From Calliopsis andreniformis (Eukaryota > Arthropoda > Insecta > Hymenoptera > Andrenidae): 64,000 nucleotides of DNA. This document shows, piece by piece, positions 23,504-35,269 of this stretch. How positions within the stretch are numbered: the first letter of the stretch is position 1; each line of letters begins with the position of its first letter. The position numbers and the translations under genes were made by a program. The notes under the pieces are model-generated. The model was given only the letters and a program-made list of their open reading frames with translations. It ran no database searches and had not been told where the DNA came from. Where the stretch lies: positions 6,860,961 to 6,924,960 of the forward strand of contig NC_135071.1 of assembly GCF_051401765.1 (NCBI RefSeq). Reading direction: 5' to 3'.

Positions 23504-23586
23504 GATTCCTATTCCCTGCCCAGGATCGAGAACACGTTGGACGCCCTAGTCGAGAGAACCTGGTAGATGAAAGAGACCTCGAGAAG

Positions 23587-24536
23587 ATGGCTTTCTGTGT
23601 ATGCGCAGGGTTATGGCAGTTCAAAGTCATGCCCTTTGATTTGTGCAACGCGCCGATTACGTTCGAGCGGCTAATAGAGAACGTGTTACAGGGGCTGAAT
23701 TGGGGGATCTGCCTGGTCTACCTCGTCGACGTCATCGTACACGAAAGAAGCTTCGAAGAGGAGCTAGATAACCTACGGCTAGTGTTTTCCCGATTACGAA
23801 AGGCGAAGTTCCTGATGTCATCGAAGAAGTGTTCATTCTTCAAAAAGGAGGTGAAGTATTTGGGGCACGTTATGACGGAGATGAGAGTGAAGATGGACCC
23901 CGAGAAAATTAAAGCGATTCAAGATTGGTCAGTCCCTCAAAACATAACAGAATTGAGAAGTTTCCTCGGACTGTACTGCAGGAAAATCGTAAATAACTTC
24001 TCCCACGTTGAAAAGCCCCTGCATCGCTTAACTGAGGGTAGGCAGCAATTCCAGTGGACGAGAGAGACACAAAGACCCTTCGAAGGGTTGAAGAGGCGAA
24101 TGACCGAGTCCCCTGTTCTGGCGTACCCAGTGCCAGGAGTTGACTTCGTGCTGGATACGGTCGCCCCCGCTTTTGCCATTGGAGCGGTTCTCTCCCAGAT
24201 ACAGAAGGGACAGGAGAAGGTCATCGCCTATTTCTCCAAGACACTTGGAAGACCAGAGCGCAACTACTGCGTGACCAGAAGGGAGCTACTCGCAGTAGTA
24301 AAGGCGGTGGGCCACTTTCATCGTTATTTGTACGGGCGGAGATTCCTGCTAAGGACGGACCATGCAGCGCTGCGCTGGCTAATGTCCTTGAAGAATCCGG
24401 AAGGACATGGCCCGATAGATCGAACGATTACAAGAATACGACTTTGAAGTTCGCCATCGAGACGAAAACGCACATGGGACACCGACGCACTATCTCGGAG
24501 ACCGTGTGAGACTTCCGCTTGCAAGCGATGCTTACA
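23587..24536 (+). pseudogene. Gypsy pol, part 2: reverse transcriptase core and RNase H
   Basis: The frame starts with GLWQFKVMPFDLCNAPITFE. Just upstream the segment that should hold the first catalytic Asp (LDL-type motif) is missing, so the start at 23587 is the edge of a deletion rather than a true initiation site. The Y-x-D-D box is YLVD (residues 45-48), so the first Asp of the pair is also lost. The rest is typical: FSRLRKAKFLMSSKKCSFFK, VKYLGHVM and LRSFLGLYCRKI. RNase H follows with FVLDTVAPAFAIGAVLSQ, RRELLAVVKA and LLRTDHAALRWL; its D, E and D residues are present. A frame change near 24405 moves the tail (IERLQEYDFEVRHRDENAHG) into another frame. Confidence 0.88.
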
Positions 24537-24537
24537 C

Positions 24538-25906
24538 ATGAAAAGAAACGAGGAGGAACTCAAGACAACGAGAGTCCTGAGAACCCGATGCGAGTCTGCG
24601 ACGACAGAAGAATGGAAGAAAGCGCAGTCTAAAGACGAAGACGTCGGGAATATCCTCCGTTGGAAACTACAAAGTCACAAGCCCGACTGGTACGAGATCG
24701 CAAAACACTCGCCCCTGACCAAATTCTACTGGACCATTTGCGATTCCCTGGAGGTCAAAGAGCTTCTATTCCGGAAATGGGAATCCGCGAACGAAACAGC
24801 GTCCACGTGGCTATTGGTGGTGCCCCAAGGAAAAGTACTGCAGGTCCTGCAGGAATGCCATGGATCCCCTATAGCAGGGCACTTTGGCATTAAGAAAACA
24901 CTTACAAAGGCACAGCAACAATACTACTGGGCGAGCTACCGCCGAAACGTGGAAGAGTGGTGCCAGCACTGCAAGGTATGCGCGGCGAAAAGAAGGGCCA
25001 CGACAGAAAGGAGCGGAGCCCCTGAAGACCTACAACTTGGGAGCCCCCTTTGAAAGGATTGCACTCGTGGGCCCACTTCCAAAGTCAAACACAGGGAACA
25101 AGTACTTGCTAGTAGTGGCCGACTACTTCACAAAGTGGCCAGAGACAATACCCATACCGAATCAGCAAGCCGTGACCGTAGCCAGGGCCCTCCTGGTGCA
25201 CGTGGTCAGTCGACACAGAGTCCCCTTGGAGCTTCACTCGGACCAAGGAAGAAACTTCGAGTTGGCTGTGTTCCAGGAGTTGATGCGGATACTGGGAATC
25301 CGGAAGTCTCGGACTACGCCGCTTCACCCCCAGTCCGATGGAATGGTAGAGCGCCTGAATTGGACACTGCTGCAGTACCTGGCCATGTTCGTTTCGGAGC
25401 ACCAACGAGACTGGGACGAATGGATCCCGCTATTCGTCCTGGCGTATCGGTCCTCCAAGCACGAGTCGACACAGCTAACACCGTCAATGGTGTTTTACAG
25501 GGAGAAGATACGCCCACCAGCTCATTTCTGGAGAGGATCCCCACCAGCAGAGGAGCATGACGGTGCAGAGACGGAATACACTACTCGCATCAGAGAGAAA
25601 ATAAAGAGGATCCATCAATTCGTTCGTCACCGCCTGGACTTGACCAGCACGAAGATGAAAACCTGGTACGATAGCCACGTCCGGGCGATCGTCTTCGTTC
25701 CAGGCGAAAAGGTCTGGCTGTTCCAACCACGAAGGACCAGAGGAAAATGTCCAAAACTCCAGTCCTACTGGAAAGGATCGTACACGGTGGAAGATAAACT
25801 AAACGACATTATCTACCGTATTCAACGCTCGCCGAAGTGCAAGTGCAAGATCGTGCACGTGAACCGTTTGACGAAGTACGAAGGGCAGGAAAACCAATTC
25901 CCTTAA
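24538..25906 (+). pseudogene. Gypsy pol, part 3: integrase
   Basis: The first frame (24538-25053) contains the H2C2 zinc-binding region: ECHGSPIAGHFGIKKTLTKA, then EEWCQHCKVCAAKR. The frame shifts near 25020 and the core follows (24884-25906 frame): PFERIALVGPLPKSNTGNKY, ADYFTKWPETIPI, ELHSDQGRNFE and HPQSDGMVERLNWTL. The second Asp (SDQG) and the Glu (VERL) of the DDE triad are visible. The first Asp, normally just before GPLP, is absent: the ERIALVGPLP segment looks short by about two residues. The C-terminal part has VPGEKVWLFQPRR and CKIVHVNRLTKY. No chromodomain was seen. Confidence 0.88.
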
Positions 25907-26870
25907 CGCATGCATGACTTCAAGGGCATAACAGGCAAAGAAGAGAAGAAACAAGGTCGCAAGAAACATCAAGAGGCAAGAGGAGAGCTAAGGGAAGCCG
26001 GAGGAAAACCCTTCACGGTATACACTCCCCAGTCAGCAACGAGAGGACGACGGAAGCGGCCACGGATTCCCACACGGACGAGCGAGGATAGAGAGGACGT
26101 CATCGTGGGTACCGTAGAACTGGGCGCCCGTCTCCGTAAGACGTCTGGAATCAGGTCTTGCGCTCCTGGCAGGACGCAGAGACGAAAGGGCGTCGCCTAC
26201 CACCGTGGGATACCAGACAGCTTTCTCCGGCCATGCGCACGTCCAAGGTCACCACCAAAGAAGCGAGAGTAACAGCAGTACCGATGAGGTCGAAGGAGGG
26301 ACCTGGAGACAACCGAGGAAGAACGGCAGTTCGCGAACCATCGGACCGTCCTCACCCAAGAAGAAATTGCGCCATCGAAGAAGACTAGGGTGAGTTTCCC
26401 TTCTCTACCCTTCGTACTACTCCGCCGTCCAGGGGCACTACAGTTACCATAGTACAGTAATTGGTAAGAGAAAGATAATAGGAAGAGCAAGGACAGATTC
26501 ACCCCAGTTCCGATCTCTCGCTTTGACCTCCCTCCCTCCTTCTTTTTCTTACAAGGGTCCGCACTCCAGTTAAGTATATAGCTCAATGCTCCAGTCAAGC
26601 GACCAGCGCCGGCCGTGGACCAGCGGCTCCGCAACCAACTAGCAGCGGTTCCGGAATCAACTAGCAGCGGCAGGACCCCTGTCTCGCGTTAGGTATGCGA
26701 TGACACACCGCCGCCCCCGAATCCGTCACGCATAGAGATAGTCAATAAAGAATATTAATAGCAGTAACTTAGTCTCACTCATTTGTATTCGCGAAACCGG
26801 CTTATCAACTAAGTCGGCACCTCCTTCCCCGTGCTCCGGTGACCACGCCGAACATGGTCACAACCTTTAT
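25907..26870 (+). repeat. 3' region of the Gypsy element
   Basis: Purine-rich DNA (25930-26010, 26340-26390) that could include a polypurine tract. Pyrimidine-rich DNA follows, then a poly(A) signal at about 26744 and a CACCTCC...GGTGACCACGCC end. An open frame at 25910-26272 is rich in R, K and E and is probably chance coding in purine-rich DNA. I could not align any part to the 5' LTR at 21047-21309. Confidence 0.5.
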
Positions 26871-27409
26871 TCCTTGGTTATATACGGTAAAAATATAAAT
26901 TTCTTTAGTAACTGAGTCCAGCAAGACATCAAACAAAGCCAATATGGCATTAAAATAATTTCAATGTACTGTAATGCCTAATAGATTTGCCGTAATTGCT
27001 GAAAATAAGATTTATCGAATATGAAAGTAACTATAATCATGGTAAGTAAGTATATTCAAATTGTTATATAAATCAAAATTTTAAATCAGTTAGGGGCATT
27101 CGGTCTTTAACGGCCAATATCGGAAACAATTTCTCATGTCACAATCAAACTAAAAGCATCGGCACCTGCAAGGTAGTGCAATTTCAATGGTCATTATTGT
27201 GTGGGATGAGTAAGCTGTATGGCATGGACTGAAGTCATGTTAAGGGTGAAGTCGAAGCGAGTGTGATCGAGTGGTTGTTGTGCTGTTTTTATCGTTGTCT
27301 TGGTTTGGTCAATAAGATACATTTTGCCCGTTTGAACCGTGATTGTATTTTTCTGTATCTGATCCTACAATTGTATGCGAAGCGTAGCCCGTATGACAGT
27401 ACATAAGTA
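26871..27409. other. Noncoding stretch
   Basis: Composition returns to AT-rich. No gene or repeat recognised. Confidence 0.5.
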
Positions 27410-28000
27410 AAGAAGTTTTGTGTGTAGCAAGTATGATGGTAGAAAGTGGCCCTTTTTGCCCGCAACTAGAAATGACAATTTCACGCAGGACCATTTTAAA
27501 GTCACCCAAGGAGCAAAAATGTCGTTATCAATTTGCCGAAAGATGTTGGGAAAGTTGTCAAAAATCGATGCAAACATAGAAGTGTGGTACTGATCAAACT
27601 CACCTAAAAATTATGCATTATCTTCATTTTCTTTAAATATTGAACCATTACCGAAGTAGTTCACCTTATTACAACAATTACATGGTACTTTGGTTTTAGT
27701 CGCTTTCAATCTTTACTTGATTTATCTGCTAATTCCCTCGTGAACTACTTCGGTAATGGTTCAATATCTGAAGAAAATAAAGAAGATGGAAATAATGCAT
27801 AACTTTTAGGTGAGTTTGATCAGTATCTCACTTCTATGTTTACATCGATTTTTGACAACTTTCTCAACATCTCTCGGCAAATTGATATGGACATTTTGTG
27901 CTCCTTATTTAACCCTTTAAACGATCCTGCTTGAAATTCTCATTTCCAAGTGGAGCCAAAAACCGCCATTTTCTACCATCCTCCTTTTAATCGTGAATAT
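27410..28000. repeat. Inverted duplication with protein-like arms
   Basis: Positions 27410-27665 are the diverged reverse complement of 27745-28000, with an ~80-bp unique spacer. Read outward from the centre, each arm can encode VNYFGNGSI, then GEFDQY, then TSMF-SIFDNF-NI-RQID-DI: minus strand on the left, plus strand on the right. The amino-acid match stays good although the DNA has diverged. I do not recognise the protein. It may be an exon fragment captured and duplicated in a foldback element. Confidence 0.6.
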
Positions 28001-28911
28001 CATTGGATTAACAATTCATTATCGTAGTAGAATGTCAATTTTTCGGTTAAGTCCAGTTTCATCAAAGTCAATGCACCTGTTGCTGAGATCTCGTAATACG
28101 ATCCAGAAAAGTGCTACTTGCAACATTTTATTTTCAAGATTTTCTTCTCCTAGAGCTGGATATCCCGGATATCTGTTGCGTAAAGGCGTCATTGACAACT
28201 GCGTATTTTGCCATTTTTCAATTCCCATTCTTTTGATGACTAGCAACATTGGTCCTTTTCTTATTCAAGAATATATTATGGAACTTCATAATTCCAATTA
28301 AACAATTCATTCATCGTCAAGTATATGCGTTCCCTTAAAACATCCACTCTACAGAAACCAAAAGATCATTGCTTATTCTACAATTAGTAGCTTACTTAAC
28401 TAAGAAACGCTTGGTGGGTCCTTTTGTAAAGAAATGAAATTGTTATAAACACGGGGATACTACAGAATCAGTAAACACTTTTAATATTTTATACAAACCA
28501 AACTTTTACACATGTAAACAAGCAGATATTTTACGTGCTTTTGTGGTCAATGTCTTTAAGTTTATATTAACCGGTTGTAGATGCTCTATGTGAGCATCGA
28601 AGGTGTAATTGTCAATGCGATAGTTCATTTTGACAGAGATTAACTGTAGCATAAACAATAATTTTTGTCAGTCGATTTCTTGTTATAAAAATGAAGGCGT
28701 ACTCCATAGCGTAAAACATGACTTTCGTGTAGCATGTGCAGGTAGCGTCAAAAGTATTTTTAATGGGAGACACACTATAGCGGTAGAAATAAGATTAAAA
28801 GTGATATTTGTTGCGAATATAATACTGACAATGTTTTGATAAAAGATTATATTCTTGCGCTTGACGTTTTTCAATAATTTCTATAGATTTGTTTACCGTA
28901 ATGTAACGATC
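28001..28911. other. Noncoding stretch
   Basis: AT-rich, no supported gene. Open frames at 27993-28301 and 28630-28839 have no motif. Confidence 0.5.
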
Positions 28912-29775
28912 TGACTTCGTCGTACATAGAATGTTCATAGATAGAGCGGCTTACCCGTGAATAGGGAGTAGGATTTGTGCGGCGTGCGGTTAAGAAATAA
29001 ATTTCATAGACTAGGATTTCTCTTAGATTAACGTATAACAAAAGTTATTAACTAAAGTCTATACAGTTAATGGCTAAACTTAAGATAACTAGCATTATCA
29101 CTAATTCAGTCTTTAGAACAATGGCAAAAGAAAAAAACAATAGTCTGTTACGTATTTTCACTAATTGATTTGGTAACTAGCACTGCTTATTTACCGACCG
29201 AATGCCTTTCGGCTTAAGATAACTTATGAGATTTAATTCGACAGATGACAGTGTCAGATTATGGTCGATAAGGATCCAGGATATGCCAAAGAGCTGGTTA
29301 AAGCTGTTTCGATCGGTAATCAAGGAGCTGGCTAAGGCTGCCTTGACGAGGAGGATCCAAGGAGTCGGTGGTTTAGGATCAGTGGTACTGCGTGCTCTTC
29401 AGAACCTCGAACTTCAAAACGCCATGCTGTTGCTGGCGCCGCCGTATTTATCCTCGGAGGTTGCCTCCTTCTTTTGGAGCCAGTGATTCCTCTAAGCGGA
29501 GAAGAAGTGTTGTATCGCGCATGCGTGCTTGGGAACCGTTGTAGGATACTCGGTCCTAATAGGCTTCGGTGCTTGGCGCATGCGTGTGTTAGTGTTCGTG
29601 CATGCATACCTAGAGGCCTGCCTGCTGATAGGTCCGTGGTGCCGTCATCTGTCGCCATCCTATCTTCAGCGCGTACGGAGAAGCACGTCATAGTGCTGCG
29701 TATTATGCGTCGCTGGCGGGAATGTTTGATTTAGGGAATTGAGGTTATAAGACATGGTTCTAGATTAGGGTTACT
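28912..29775 (-). repeat. LTR-like dispersed repeat, copy 2 (uninterrupted)
   Basis: Reverse complement of 8150-11542 without the Harbinger insertion. Starts TGTAACGATCTGACTTCG and ends TAGATTAGGGTTACT. It contains diverged versions of the same minisatellite (AGCTGGTTAAAGCTGTTTCG, AGGAGCTGGCTAAGGCTGCC) but only two units. GC-rich GCGCATGCG motifs lie near 29515-29600. The uninterrupted copy confirms that the 8-kb copy was split later. Confidence 0.65.
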
Positions 29776-30022
29776 ATCTCTTATACATATCTATTCTAAT
29801 ACTTCTTCTTATTCTTAATACTATCAATGTAAATAGTCTATATAACTAATTAGATTTTCGAAATTGTCGCATGTTGTTACAGTAATATCTTATATATGTT
29901 TTTTCAAATAATTGATGCAATGTGGGAGATTGGTTTCTATAGGGTAATGTAAGGAAAACGCCCATACTTTGCGTGCTTTTTGTACCTTTTTCAAGGTAAT
30001 CTTTTTGGGGGGATATTATAGT

Positions 30023-30174
30023 CAGGGATACCAGGCAAGCGGAACTTCCTGACGTCACTACAATAGGAATAGGCGTGGGAGAATGACACTGTCCGATCGT
30101 ATTGGATTTCCACGCTCCCCCACTTACTTCTATTGTAGTTACGTCAAGAAGTTCTGCTCGTTTTGGCATGCCTG
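30023..30174. mobile_element. Palindromic MITE (~150 bp)
   Basis: The left end CAGGGATACCAGGCAAGCGG and the reverse complement of the right end CAGGCATGCCAAAACGAGCA continue into matching GAACTTCCTGACGTCACTAC and GAACTTCTTGACGTAACTAC blocks. Arms are about 60 bp. The CAGG start is hAT-like. No target duplication was confirmed. Confidence 0.75.
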
Positions 30175-30325
30175 AAAATACCTTTTTTATAACATTTTGT
30201 TACGCGACATGAAGTATACAAAGTTCGACAGCTGGTGTTAAAAATTGTAAACGGTGATTCCATATCTCAAAATAAAATGAAAATCAAATGTGGCAAAATA
30301 GCATTTAAGGCTTCATTTCAGAGTT

Positions 30326-30489
30326 ATTAATTATTGAGAAAAGGCCTAAAATTTACGTGGAATGTGTCTGACTCAAGACTTACTGTATTAATTTTACTGA
30401 GACTGACCTAGCTAGTACACGTCGACGTAGAACAAGTCCCAAGTCAGACACATTTTACACGAATTTTATATATTTTCTCAACAATTAAT
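30326..30489. mobile_element. Second palindromic MITE (~165 bp)
   Basis: Arms of about 57 bp. The left arm has ATTAATTATTGAGAAAA and AATGTGTCTGACTCAAG. The right arm complement has ATTAATTGTTGAGAAAA and AATGTGTCTGACTTGGG. The centre is about 50 bp. It is unrelated in sequence to the MITE 150 bp upstream. Confidence 0.7.
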
Positions 30490-31959
30490 ACAGTATTGTC
30501 TTGGTACAAATTTGATAAACACTCAAGTTTCCTTGGAAATATTCTTTCGATTTAGTTTGTCCTCGACTTCAGGAAGGTAAATTTCAATCTGTTAAGGCGT
30601 AAACTTATCTTAGAAATGAGTTCCTAACATTCCTTGTCCATGCAATTGATTACAAGTGGTGAACTTAAAGCAAGACAATATTGTACATAACTTTAAAACA
30701 AAGTCTTAAACGCATTTTCGTCATTCGCTATTTCAACGTGTAAAATGGCTTCTAAAATTTCTGACCCCTATCGTCGAACTCCCTATATATGTAAAACCTA
30801 CTCTTGATCGCAGAAAATCATGAGAAGACAATTGCAAAAAGAGGTCAATTGCAAAAAGGAGATCAATTGGTTAAGTGTCAAGTAGTTGAAAGTCGTCACT
30901 GATGACTGTCACGTCGAAGTATATTAAACTATATCTATATATAACTCATATACGCTTGTAAATAAAATTCTGTATAACAGTAACCTGGTAGTGTTGCTAT
31001 ATCGAGTTGGAAACCGAAGATGCTTGGCTTTCACACGAACCTGGAACCGCGAATACGCGCGACTTGCACCATCGTGAGTGGGAAGCTACGTGTTTGCAGG
31101 TCTCGTAACAATATTTATAACTGCATGGATTGTGTATTTTTTTATACCCCTAAACATTAATGATTAGACTACAGATGTTCATGCAAAATCTTACATTCAT
31201 AAAGAAAAGTAGAGGAATGAAAACTAATTTAAGGTTTGTTTCATACCCGAAATATTAGGTGTAAAGGTTCCTCAATATTTTATACATTTTTACAGATTAT
31301 ATTGTTTCTGTACTTTCTTGCGTATTAAAATATTCCATAAATGTATAAAGATCCACAGTCTACTAATGATCTATGAAAAATTTACAACGTTCTCAGCTTT
31401 AAGTCAACATTAAACAGGGCATAATACGTATACGTTTCAATATTTTAAAGAGTGGTAGAATACCATAATTTGATCATAGAATATCCTATGGCATAGTGTC
31501 TGATCTGCCTTGCTGTTGCAACAATAATGCTTTAAAGTTAACATGTCTATGTGGTAAACTAGTAATCGGAGGAGTTTGTAATTTTGCAGGTATAATGAAG
31601 AGGAGCAGTAAAAGAAGAGAATCCTAATGCAGTATCTTTTACGGTTTAATTTTTATAAAGCTTCAAAGATCGAAAGCGTTTGCGGGAAAGAACACAAGTA
31701 ACACGCATACATATACATATGTAGTGCAGACCAAAAGACTGCCGGCATTTAACGGTTCAAGATAACCCAGTAACTGAGAAATCAGAGGGCGTTTAGAGTA
31801 CGAATTCCATTGAAGAACTTGTGTCCATTAGGGTCTTGTGTTAAAACGAGTTGAGTGCCTTCCAAATGGTCTACATAGGTCTAGATCAGCAATGCTCAAG
31901 TAGCTTTGAGGCGAGTACGGGTGGCCTAAAATGGCCGAGATTGCCCGCGAGCAGTTTCA
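30490..31959. other. Noncoding stretch with a possible LTR tail
   Basis: Mostly AT-rich. Positions 30955-31110 contain AAATAAAATTCTG followed by a G+C-richer run ending CTCGTAACA, which resembles the R-U5 end of an LTR; no partner is visible. A short tandem of GGTCAATTGCAAAAAG-like units lies near 30830-30870. Confidence 0.4.
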
Positions 31960-32250
31960 AGGCCGACTATGTCAGCAGAATGGGAAGCCATCGAAATAGT
32001 ATGAGCGATGCGCTTGTGTGCGTAGCCCAACACCATAGCTAAGTAGGAAGATGCAACCCGTTCGGTCACAATAATGCTTACCATATCGGCACAAACTATT
32101 CGATATCCACCGCCAAATTGATTGTTTATTAAAAACATAATCCAAAATCGTCGTTCTTTCCACACAACTATTTTTCCACCCGAATTAAACGCATTTATTT
32201 TCGGTTTTCCCGTAAAAATTATATTTTTCCAGACAAAGTATAATGACATA
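31960..32250 (-). pseudogene. Tc1-like transposase fragment
   Basis: The 107-residue minus-strand frame holds NIIFTGKPKINAFNSGGKIV followed by VWKERR. It matches the Tc1 block usually written FTDES-F--F-SDGK--VWR, but with G-K in place of the D-E that carries the catalytic Asp. A weaker NQFGGGYRIVCADM block corresponds to the HGGGSVMVWGCM-type motif. Flanking coding sequence is not recognisable. A short, dead fragment. Confidence 0.55.
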
Positions 32251-34859
32251 TTACAATATTAAACGTTAAATTACATTCTTTGCATATAAATTTTAATCAT
32301 TTAGAATTCATGAATTTTGTTTTATATGAAAAAAATCGACCGATCCGTTACGTGTACAATTTAAAGTGACAGTAACTGTAAATGAAAATAATATATCTTA
32401 TGAATAAATCCTTTATTAACGAAGATTCAGTCGATAATGGTATCTGCATATTATTACCTCCAAAAATAAATTATTACCTCCCGCGTACCCCTTCTTGTGG
32501 AACACGAATAGCGCGCGTCTTTGCTGGGTCCTTTACGTCCATCGTGAGCGTACTTATAGCTGTAACAAACGTTAACATTTACATTGGCAAGGGACCCTAC
32601 TCTATGGCCGTTTTTAAAGAGTGGGAAAGTCGCCTAGGCTAGGCCGTACACAAGCAATTTTGGGTACTGCCAGATGCCTGCGGACACGTTTCCTGAGCAT
32701 CACTGGCTTAGATCAACGGACTCTTTTAATATGTTTGCTTAGCAATATGTGCGAGCTAGGGCATGAGATCCTGTTACTGTGTCTAAATACTGTGTCTAAT
32801 TACTGTGTCCTAATACTGTGACTATACTTTACTTAGGTTTTACATATACAGAAAGCACAGCGATAGGTTCAGGTATAGCAATAGAATCTCGTACCATACA
32901 CTTCGTTTCTGAACTTAGTATTAACTTTAAGGCATTATTACTGCGAAACGAAAGCAGAGTGGATACTATGTCATTGGATATTTTGTGGCCAATTGAGGTA
33001 CCCTACCACCCCTTAAAATATTTCAACGTATTCGGAATTGAATATATTATTAAAAATTGTGACCATTATGTTACTTACAGAAGCTTTCCACGGACTCACT
33101 TCGATTCGAAGTATACTACAGTTTGAAACATAGAACGAAATAGATGTGTGCAAAAGCAAGTGGTTTACTTCTGTAAAGTGGTGCCACAGGACAAATTGTC
33201 TGGCATTTCGACAGGAATCTAAGGGTAAATTTATTGTCTGGCCGTGTAAAGGTGCTCGCAGAAGGCGTTTACACCCGTCTCGCCATTTCAGAATCGTTGG
33301 CGTTGCATCGACTATATTTTATACGACGTTCAAAGGCGTTTAATCCCTCTGCTATTGAGAATTTATTGTTAGTCGAGTTGCGAAGTAGTTTCAACAATTT
33401 TCTCAAATATTGATGTTGGAAAATTTTCAAGATTCTCTAAATACATTTTTAAAGTTAAAACTTTTTACATTTAAGGTAGTTTTCAAGTAAACGTCACAAT
33501 CCAAGACGTCGTTCAAATTTTGGACAATCTTTGTACAAAATATAGAATCGATTTACCGTGTAGTTATCGAGAAATTGTTAATAAAAGTTCACGTATTTTA
33601 ACATAGTGACATGTGCAGGAGTCGGAAGAAGAGTGTTTTTCTTTTACTTTTTTATTTGAAACAGAAAAATTACATGCAAGAACTCCATTAAAATTGGTAT
33701 GAAATTATATGGAAATGTTATGGAATGAAGTTATTAATTTCTGTAAAACTATTCTTATAGTTTTTTCGTAATCACTTATGAAAAAAGACATTTGTGTAAA
33801 AATTGTTCAAAACTTTGATTAATCCTATTTTCGTCTTGCAATCACTTACATTAAGATTTAATTTTTTACTTCTATATTTGTTGTTCATTAGCGAACTTCC
33901 AGTTGACTAACATAATCAGTTAAGAACTACCTTAAAAACATTTTAATACTTCCGTGTTTAGTTATTGATAGTCGAGTTCCTTGCTTCCCGTTACTATCTT
34001 TTTTTTAACGATGACAGTGAATGATCGAAGAGAAAGATAGCTATGAAAAATAATGAGAGTGGCTCAGAAAAAATGAATCGCGATCGAAGGAAAGCACAGC
34101 ATCTGAGAAAGAATAAAGAGTGAATTGCAAAAAACGGAAAACAATGAGATGTGCATTTATTAATGTAAGTAGATTCTTCATCTGCTCTGTCCATTTAAAA
34201 TTAAGTCACCTTTCGTCTGTAAACTAACCGCAGTTCACGTTCGGTCAAACTGCTTCGTTAAGAACATTAATTTAAATATCATTCTGATAACGGTTTTTAT
34301 TATTTATTGTAGAAACAACAGATGGTAATGTGAAACACTATATAAACTATTGTTACGAATTTACTTTATGATAATTTGCATTTTATTTCTTTTGCATGCT
34401 ATGAGACGAAAACATGATCTTGCTGATCAAAAGCCATAGATTTTTGTACTACTACTTAATAAATAACTATATAGAATAAAACATGACTCAAAATATGTAA
34501 GTTTCTCAGAATAATTCGTTTTAGGACACAATTTCACACGACACACGAATAAACATTGAATGCAATGATTTGCTCTAAAATGCGAAAATTCAAAATTTCG
34601 AAATATTTTATGTTTTAGTTACTAGTTTATAGTCTCTACATGTAATAAGTACGGAGAATATTTTCCGTTACTCTCCAAAATATTCGATTCTCTGCCTGTT
34701 AAAAGAAAACTAGCACTTTATTCGTTTATCTTAATGATTCTGAGCAGCTGGGCAGCAACCACGACGCTATAAGGACTAACCGTGAGAAATTTCATTGTAT
34801 GAAAATTTCGAATCCCCACTCATTTTTCGGCCTATATAAACCCCAAAATATTAACCCTA
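32251..34859. other. Noncoding stretch
   Basis: No gene supported. A small 15-bp tandem array (TACTGTGTCTAA-type, about four units) lies at 32774-32822. G+C is slightly higher at 32480-32730 and 33150-33340. The frame at 32818-33126 has no recognised motif. Confidence 0.45.
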
Positions 34860-35269
34860 ACGGTTTCAAAACAGTACTGTTACATTGACAATCAAGTTCG
34901 TCAAGATTGGTTGCTATTCAGTTAGATCGGGCTAAAGTTCCCATTTGAGCCTACAGTTTAACTTCATAGACTCCATGAGTCGGCATAATTCCATCTGGCA
35001 ACTTCTACGACCATTCTGTAAGTCCCCGCATCATCAGTGCGTTAACACCAAACATTAAAATCATGCATTTTACGCGACAACACTGCACTATACACTTATA
35101 CGTAAAGACTAATTTTCGAATGTACTAAATGATTCACTGCAATTTGATTAGATTGTTTTCAAACCTACAAGTATCTTAAGCGATCCCATTCGAAGTTGAC
35201 AGATCCCCCACGATACAGTTTAGCCGCTCGAGTTTTATTAATTAATAATTAACAAGTTACGAGGCTTAT

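Larger units (their letters stand above)
21047..26870 (+). mobile_element. Ty3/Gypsy LTR retrotransposon, defective
   Basis: Order on the plus strand: short 5' LTR, primer-binding site, gag, protease, reverse transcriptase, RNase H, integrase, then a ~960-bp tail with a poly(A) signal (GTCAATAAAGAATATT near 26740). No envelope gene is visible. The element is G+C-rich compared with the surrounding AT-rich DNA. It is broken by stop codons, frame changes, a poly-G tract, an RT deletion and loss of catalytic residues, so it is a fossil. The 3' terminal region does not look like the 5' LTR, so the 3' limit is only approximate. Confidence 0.88.

Noticed and set aside
25910..26272. 120-residue frame after integrase as a possible envelope or accessory gene
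   Set aside because: Rich in R, K and E because the DNA is purine-rich; no signal peptide, membrane segment or recognisable domain.
29846..30169. 107-residue minus-strand open frame
   Set aside because: Much of it is translation through a palindromic MITE (30023-30174), with no domain or codon pattern.
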